From positions 1,190,220 through 1,254,219 of the forward strand of contig NZ_OZ026463.1 of the NCBI RefSeq assembly GCF_964019715.1: 64,000 nucleotides of DNA. The letters are read 5' to 3'. The notes under the pieces are model-generated. The model saw nothing but the letters and a program-made list of their open reading frames with translations, was not told the origin of the DNA and made no database searches. Origin of the DNA: Spiroplasma endosymbiont of Lonchoptera lutea. Its GTDB lineage: Bacteria > Bacillota_I > Bacilli_A > Mycoplasmatales > Nriv7. The position numbers were made by a program, and so were the translations under genes. Of the stretch, positions 58,505-64,000 are shown piece by piece (position 1 is the first letter of the stretch; every line of letters begins with the position of its first letter).

Positions 58505-59283
58505 ATTCAAATCACCATTAAATATTGTGATTGGTTCATTGGGAACTGGTAAAACCGCTTTATTAGTTTTTGCTTCAAAACTTTTAGGTAAGAAAAAATG
58601 AAAGACGGCTTCAACATTTCCAATTTTAGACCAACAAATGTTATCTTTGGGGCATATGTCGTTATTGGATAATGAATATCCAATATTAGAAGAAAAACAT
58701 TTATTGTTGTGAGATGAAACGAACTTATTTTTAGAAGGAACGGATTATAAAGAAAATGATAAATCAACTCAAGGTTTGCAAGAATATTTTGCTCTAGTTA
58801 GGCATTTTGGTCATATTGTTCTAGCGAGTGGCCAACGACCTGAACATATTTGGGTTAAAGTCAGAGATATTGCTAATTCGGTTATTGTTGGTATTACTAA
58901 GAAATCAGTTAATATTTTTCGCCCTTATTTAAAAGTTGTTTATGGTACTTTTAAATCTGTAGAAGAATATGAACGCTGACGCACAAGTCTAATTGATGCT
59001 AAAAATAATAAAAAAGGTCGCAAAACTAAATATCGTAATATTCCGGAATTAGATATCTACTTTTTTAAATTAAAAATTCCAATGTCTGTTTTAGAGTGTT
59101 ACGACAATAAGTATTTATCTTTTTTACGCCCCGTTGCTAATCGCATTGTTGTTGACACTTATGAAGATAAGTTTTATGAAACTACCGAAGTTGATTTAGA
59201 AATATTAAAATACCTTAAAATGGAAAAATTTAGTCGTATTATGGAATTACTAAAAAGTAATTTGAAAGATAAGAATTAATTCT

Positions 59284-59503
59284 CTTGCTAGTAGCGAGAA
59301 TAGTGTTTTATTTATATTTGTTTATTTTCTAAAAAGTTTGTAAATTAGAGGAATTAAAACGATAAAAAATGCTACTAAGAAATTTTATACTACTTTATCT
59401 ATGTTTTCCCAACGCCCTTATAAGTTTTAGGAGAACACCTTCAGTTGTTATTGTAAGTATTTATTATAATTACTTCTTTATTAAAATTCTCGCTACTAGC
59501 AAG
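59284..59503. repeat. 220-bp segment bounded by 18-bp perfect inverted repeats, in P4
   Basis: The arms cttgctagtagcgagaat (59284-59301) and its exact complement (59486-59503) enclose 184 bp without a credible gene. In P2 and P3 the flanking genes are only 6 and 3 bases apart, so this block is extra. It may be a small non-autonomous insertion or a viral control or packaging element. Confidence 0.65.
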
Positions 59504-59549
59504 GGAGTTAACTATCATATTATTTTAATCTAAGAAAGGATACTTAATT

Positions 59550-59783
59550 ATGGCAAATCTAGAAAAAATGGCATCATTTTTTGCAGATATTATTTATAAA
59601 GTTTTTGATTTAATTTGAAGTATGACTATTCCCGGCACCGGAATTCGGATTATCATTATTCCTTTAATCTCTTTAATTGCTAACTTTGTCTTTGTTGCTA
59701 TTTTAGGTATTGGAATGCAAGCCAAAGAAAGTTATAGAAAGGCAAGAGCTAATAAATCTGTTAAAGAGTGAGGTAAAAAATAA
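59550..59783 (+). CDS. Plectrovirus P4 small membrane protein (MANLEKM type)
   Basis: A 77-aa counterpart of 37599-37883 with an amphipathic start (MANLEKMASFFADIIYKVFD), hydrophobic span and basic tail ending KEWGKK. It overlaps the next gene by one base. Confidence 0.65.
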
Positions 59784-60028
59784 TGTTTAAACTAGTTATA
59801 ATTTTTCTTTTAATTACCGTTTTTTCTATTTTTGCTTTTGATGAATTTCTTGGTTTATGGCATTTTGTAAATGAAGGGTTGGAATATTTTAATAAAATTA
59901 TTGTGGCTAACAGTGAATTTTTACAATTATTTAAACCAATGATTAGATTATTTTCACAACACCCAATTTTTATTATCATTGGAACAATTGGCATTTTATC
60001 AACAATATACTTTATTTTAAGAAGTTAA
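59783..60028 (+). CDS. Plectrovirus P4 small membrane protein (MFKLVI type)
   Basis: An 81-aa counterpart of 37348-37596 with LFKPMIRLFSQHPIFIIIG conserved and two hydrophobic spans. Confidence 0.68.
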   Translation: MFKLVIIFLLITVFSIFAFDEFLGLWHFVNEGLEYFNKIIVANSEFLQLFKPMIRLFSQHPIFIIIGTIGILSTIYFILRS

Positions 60029-60052
60029 ACGCAAAAGAAAGGACAAATAGAT

Positions 60053-61876
60053 ATGTATAAATTTATGTCGTGGTTAGTTATCGCTTTTATTGGTTTAGTC
60101 CCTCTAGGTGCCTTCTTTGATACAAAACAACCACTAAAACCTGGTATGGAACAATCTTTTATAAAGCGAGAAAAACGAGCCACAAACCCTAGTCAATGTG
60201 GTAATAGTTGTAATTTTGAGTTTTCTGAAATTTTGAATAGTAGTTTTACTCCTTCAAATTATAATTTAAAAGACGGATGATTAGATGTTGCTTTTGTTAA
60301 AAATCAATTACATAATGATTTGGGCCCTATTGGTAATTATATTTATTGGTCTATCGTAAAAACTGTTCGTGATTTTTATGAAAAAAATTTTACTAGTATT
60401 GAACATAATGAATATTATATTGATAAAATCATTAATGTTAAGATTACATTTACTAAAAATAAAGATTTAACTTTTAATGAATATTTAATAACTTCATTTT
60501 CTGCCGAAATGCCTCCTTTACCAGAAAAAGATAACGAGCAACCATTACCGACCGCAATAACTAAAAATGATGGTGAGTATCAATATAATCAGTTTCAAGA
60601 TAAACTTGATTATTTAATGATACAACGCCGAGATTTTGATAAATTTAATTACTCTTATCTATATTGAGTGCCAATTTTTAATTTCTTTGATGATAATTTT
60701 AAATATATGAATGAAATTTCAATTAAATTAAATGGTTTTAAACAAAATAGTAAATTTACTTTAATTCGCAGTGTTTGGCCTGAAGATAGTTTATATTTTT
60801 CTTATACTTTAGAATTTTCTAGTTTTAATGACATTTTTAAAATGGATATGCGTTTTCGTAAGATTCGTTTTTATGAAAATGATAATTTACTCACAGAATT
60901 TGATTGTCCAATTCACTTTATGGATGATTTCATCAATACCTTTTTTGGACAAGTTAATTATTATGGTAATACCTTCCATTTTTTACGCTATGATGAAAAA
61001 TTAAAATTAGATTTTAAAGATTTTATGCTTCATTATCAAGAAGATTTAACTATTGATTTTATTAATGGTTTATTTAACAAAATTTATAAAGTTTTAGGTG
61101 AGTTTTTTGTACAATTCTTTTATGCGAGTTTTGATACAGATGCCTCTACTTATGTAGAATTAGATTACAAAGGAATGCAACAAATTCCTAAAAATGTTTT
61201 ACAAATGGGCTTTTTCTATCGCTCCTTAATTACTTTTTATCCCAAACAGTATTTAATTAACTTTGGTTCAACAATAGAAAATAGTAAGAATATGATTTTT
61301 CGTTCGTATTTTTTTGTGAAAGATAAACAAATTGCCAATGGTTTTAATACTGGTAAAAGTTCTTATCAAATAGATTTTAATGTTTTAAAAGCGTATGATA
61401 ACCAACTATGAAACGCTACTAGTAATAAACTGCATTTTTACAACGCCAAAGTTGATGTGATGTATGGAATTAATATTTTTACGCTAACTTTTCCACTGTA
61501 TAAAAAGAAAAATGAAAGTACTGAATATCATTATTCTTTATACGATTTTAACATTTTGAATTCAACGGCTTTTATTGGTGGTGGAATAAGTGGAAATATG
61601 AATGATTTAATTCCTACGCCCAATTGTTCTTATTGAGGTTTATTTAGTGCAATATCTTGTGGCATTCAGCACGCTTCTGTTAGTGTGTTAAATTGATTAC
61701 TTGGTCTTTCTGGGATTAATCTTTTAATTCGCCCCGTTGCGGACATTGCCAAAACAACGATTAATTTTACCAAAACTGCCTTTCCGGTGTTTGAAGTAGT
61801 TCCGGCATTTAAATATCTTTTTGAGTTTTTAATTCCCCTAGCAATTTTACTAATAATAATTAAAAAATTATCTTAA
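60053..61876 (+). CDS. Plectrovirus P4 adhesin-like minor coat protein (ORF1 type)
   Basis: A 607-codon frame. Parts: a signal peptide (FMSWLVIAFIGLVPLGAFF), a short Lys/Arg linker, a type II N-terminal domain (about residues 60-155: EILNSSFTPSNYNLKDGW to SFSAEMP), a conserved central region shared with P2 and P3 (KLDYLMIQRRDFDKFNYSYL, GFFYRSLITFYPKQYLIN, YGINIFTLTFPLYKKKN) and a C-terminal membrane anchor (YLFEFLIPLAILLIIIKKLS). The modular plan recalls filamentous phage pIII. The N-terminal domain is duplicated in the next gene. Confidence 0.78.
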
Positions 61877-61932
61877 GTGTTTCTAATATTTTTATATAAA
61901 ATATAATTCCTTTGAAAGGAGGATTTTTCTTT

Positions 61933-62328
61933 ATGCGAAAATTTTTATCAGCTTTAAATTTAGTATGTGTAATGTTTATTTCTGGGTGTAGTAAAAATAG
62001 CAATGATTTAAAAAAATATGATTTAGAATTTGTCGAAATTTTGAATAGTAGTTTTACTCCTTCGACTTATAATTTAAAAGACGGATGATTAGATGTTGCT
62101 TTTGTTAAAAATCAATTACCTAATGATTTGGGCCCTGTTGGTAATTATATTTATTGGTCTATCATAAAAACTGTTCGTGATTTTTATGAAAAAAATTTTA
62201 CTAGTATTGAACATAATGAATATTATATTGATAAAATCATTAATGTTAAGATTACATTTACTAAAAATAAAGATTTAACTTTTAGTGAATATTTAATAAC
62301 TTCATTTTCTGCCGAAATGCCTTATTAA
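61933..62328 (+). CDS. Plectrovirus P4 lipoprotein, type II adhesin-domain copy
   Basis: A 131-aa lipoprotein: a signal peptide with lipobox (ALNLVCVMFISGC), a short linker, then a domain nearly identical to residues 60-155 of the preceding ORF1 protein. I count about six substitutions in some 96 residues. It stops exactly where the domain ends in ORF1. GAAAGGAGGA precedes the ATG. It is expected to sit on the host cell surface. Possible roles are receptor masking (superinfection exclusion), a decoy, or a donor for antigenic variation. Confidence 0.8.
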
Positions 62329-62353
62329 CTTTAGTAAATTAATAACCATTCTT

Positions 62354-62381
62354 GAAAATCGTATTTTTTAATACGATTTTC
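62354..62381 (+). terminator. Hairpin after the P4 lipoprotein gene
   Basis: An 11-bp inverted repeat (gaaaatcgtat with atacgattttc) lies 26 bases past the lipoprotein stop. The following T-run is weak, so it may be an attenuator or terminator. Confidence 0.5.
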
Positions 62382-62401
62382 TTAATTTAAGGAGTTTAAA
62401 A

Positions 62402-63344
62402 ATGAAATATATTATTTCCCAAGCTGATTTAGCAGATTTAAAAGCAAAAGTACAAAGTTGATTAACAACAATTTATAACCACAAACATTATCACAAAACT
62501 AAAAAACGAGTTACTAGTTATTTAAATTTATGTAATCAATTTTATTTAGAACCAATAACTTTAAATAAATTAGTAAAAAAGCATTTTCACGGTATACGAA
62601 ATACATTTTATCAATGAGCTAATAAAATTCTTGATGCTTATCAAAATGATGATTTTAATAGTTTAATTTTCAAATATACAAAACCTAAAAAAATTAGTTA
62701 TCAATATGATTTAAATTCTCGTGAAAAAATATGTGATTTATATTTTGATTATAGAAATATTCAAGCTGGTGGAATGTGGTCTTTATTTAACAATTTAAAA
62801 ATGGGTTTTCATGATATTAAAACTGCAGAAATTCCGAAAAATATTAAAACCTTTTATCGCTGAATTAAATCTGACTCTCGATGAAAAGAATTAAAACAAC
62901 AAATCAAACAAACAAAACGTCATTTTAAGCGTTATGAAGTCTCTGAGATTGGTCTTTTACAAATGGATGCCAAAATCATTACCACATCAAATTTTCCGGT
63001 TGATAATTAAACGCCTTCGCACTGATAATGCTCCGGAATTTATCACCACTAATTGAAGTAATAAAAAAGCATACAAAGTAAAAGAAAGGCCTTTTACAGC
63101 CTTTCTTTCAAGGAACGGTGTTACCCATGAAACCACTCCAATTCGTTCGCCACAGAGTAACGGTAAAATCGAGCGGTTTCATCAACATTATACCAAATTA
63201 TTTTATGCTAAGGATAAAAAAATAAATCAAAACGAACTACAACATTTCTTAAATCAATATTATTACTATTACAACTTCCAACGCTGTCATTCAGCATTAC
63301 AAAATAAATCACCATTTCAAAAATTACAAGAATTAATAAATTAA
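62402..63344 (+). pseudogene. Plectrovirus P4 DDE transposase/integrase-like gene, relic
   Basis: An integrase-core (rve) gene at the right end of the virus copy, with DDE-type segments (LLQMDAKIITT, RTDNAPEF, RSPQSNGKIERFHQHYTKL) and an N-terminal DNA-binding part. SpV1 viruses are known to carry a transposase-like gene that may explain chromosomal insertion. It is broken. Confidence 0.75.
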
Positions 63345-63396
63345 TTTCTCCTTTTTTAAAATTTTTCTTGATTGTGCAAAACATCTGTGGTATATT

Positions 63397-63440
63397 ACAA
63401 TTATTTTAAAAAACTGTCCCATTTATATTTACAATTCAGG
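63397..63440 (+). mobile_element. Right tip of IS30 type B copy 5
   Basis: It contains the 21-bp repeat shared with 52977-52997 followed by the terminal repeat of the type B element ending acaattcagg. This shows that P4 was inserted into an existing IS copy. Confidence 0.88.
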
Positions 63441-63689
63441 CAATAAAAGGTTATAAAAACTAAGTAAAATGCTTATAAAAACAACATTAAAATAATTTTT
63501 TACAACAAAAATCACACATAAGAAATATATACTTAATTTGAATATCGAAATAATTTATAGTAAATGATTATTTTTTCTTTTTTTAAAAATACCTAAGAAA
63601 ACTAAACGCGACCGATTAAAAACGCTGATTTTGTAATTAACATAATATATGTTATTATTTTATAGTGAAAATATTTTAGAGGTGGAATA
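63441..63689 (+). promoter_or_regulatory. rpmE leader with junction motif and palindrome
   Basis: A gene-free stretch of 249 bp. It holds a copy of the recurring junction motif (63592-63613). The palindrome taacataatatatgtta (63638-63654, 7-bp arms) overlaps a plausible promoter: TTGTAA at 63631 with a TATTAT box 17 bases on. The palindrome could be an operator. The rest is plain AT-rich sequence. Confidence 0.4.
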
Positions 63690-64000
63690 ATGAATAAAAA
63701 AGATCAAGAGAATGCTATTAACTATTATGAAGCAGAAATTACTTGTATAACATGTTCTAATGTCTTTACTGTTGGTTCAACTAAGGGAAAAGAAATTAGA
63801 GTAGATGCTTGTTCAAAATGTCATCCTTTTTATACTGGTCAACAACAATCAATGCGTGCTGATGGCCAAGTAGAAAAGTTTGCTAAGCAACAAGCAAAAC
63901 AACAAGAAATTTTAAAGCAACAAATTGCAAATGCTAAAAATCAAAAACCAATCGTTAAAAATGCAAGTAAAAAAAGTGATAAGTTAAAAGAGATATCATT
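63690..64000 (+). CDS. rpmE: Ribosomal protein L31, C-terminus outside the window
   Basis: Large-subunit ribosomal protein L31. EAEITCITCSNVFTVGSTKG and VDACSKCHPFYTGQQQ give the zinc-binding CxxC pairs and the HPFYTG family signature. A long Lys/Gln-rich C-terminal extension (KFAKQQAKQQEILKQQ), as in other Mollicutes, runs off the window. GAGGTGG lies six bases before the ATG. Confidence 0.94.
   Translation, partial: MNKKDQENAINYYEAEITCITCSNVFTVGSTKGKEIRVDACSKCHPFYTGQQQSMRADGQVEKFAKQQAKQQEILKQQIANAKNQKPIVKNASKKSDKLKEIS

Larger units (their letters stand above)
57203..59279 (+). pseudogene. Plectrovirus P4 Zot-like assembly ATPase, with an IS inside
   Basis: Counterpart of 37890-38873. The membrane-proximal N-terminal part (FISWYYYAFLVAINPQYW) lies before IS30 type A copy 4, and the ATPase part with IVIGSLGTGKTALLVFASK, LLLWDETNLFLEGTD and HFGHIVLASGQRPEHIW lies behind it. 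A viral gene of the pI/Zot family, broken by a recent IS insertion. Confidence 0.8.
52998..63396 (+). mobile_element. Plectrovirus (SpV1-like) copy P4, the most complete
   Basis: A 10.4-kb insertion, about 8.25 kb without its two IS30 type A elements, which is the SpV1 genome size. 18-bp inverted repeats (ccacagatgttttgcaca) lie close to both ends, and a 21-bp sequence is directly repeated outside them (52977-52997 and 63397-63417). Parts: zinc-ribbon protein, ssDNA-binding-like protein, GC-rich island, HUH Rep, membrane proteins, major coat, Zot-like ATPase, ORF1 adhesin, lipoprotein and a DDE transposase-like gene. It is broken, with about three breaks including the two IS insertions. It is recent, since it lies within a near-identical IS copy. 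Confidence 0.88.

Noticed and set aside
63638-63654. dif site for XerC/XerD
   Set aside because: The palindrome resembles dif only loosely, and the neighbourhood (parAB, mnmG) suggests the origin side of the chromosome rather than the terminus.

Overview
The window is chromosomal DNA of a Spiroplasma, probably an insect or tick endosymbiont of the citri/poulsonii/ixodetis kind. The evidence is very low GC, UGA read as tryptophan in every gene that can be recognised, plectrovirus (SpV1-type) copies, and a ribosome-inactivating/ankyrin/OTU toxin locus of a sort known from Spiroplasma. All coding extents below use genetic code 4.

Region 1 (1-15.3 kb, all minus strand) is compact core genome. 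In reading order it holds mnmG, a basic-membrane-protein lipoprotein with its nucleoside-type ABC importer (ATPase and two permeases), rsmG, parA, parB, ychF, gltX, an HD phosphohydrolase, rpoE and pyrG. mnmG, rsmG and parAB normally lie near a bacterial replication origin, so oriC may not be far away, although no dnaA or origin is visible here.

Region 2 (15.3-21 kb) is core genome damaged by insertion sequences. A hypothetical gene and a membrane-protein gene are each cut at an IS30-family copy. metG and the thiol peroxidase tpx are intact.

Region 3 (21-49 kb) is accessory. It holds a plectrovirus fragment with an HUH replication gene, an intact ISLre2-family element, a large secreted-toxin locus (26.3-32.2 kb) with an IS30-family element inside it, and two plectrovirus copies in tandem on the minus strand (P2, 32.5-40.8 kb; P3, 40.8-49.0 kb). 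P2 carries an adenine-methyltransferase-like cargo gene and a 142-bp MITE. P3 carries an IS30-family copy that itself contains an IS3-family element.

Region 4 (49-52 kb) is host again: a zincin-like lipoprotein and an ABC-F ATPase. Region 5 (52-63.4 kb) is one long plectrovirus copy (P4) inserted in the end of an IS30-family element and carrying two further IS30-family elements. The window closes with rpmE.

The most interesting signal concerns the viral adhesin-like coat protein. In P4, and again in P2, the gene is followed directly by a free-standing lipoprotein gene that is a near-copy of the adhesin's own N-terminal domain. The domain type differs between P2 and P4, and the lipoprotein matches its own virus each time. 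This looks like a cognate adhesin/surface-decoy pair, possibly for superinfection exclusion. That role is inference; the sequence pairing is visible directly.
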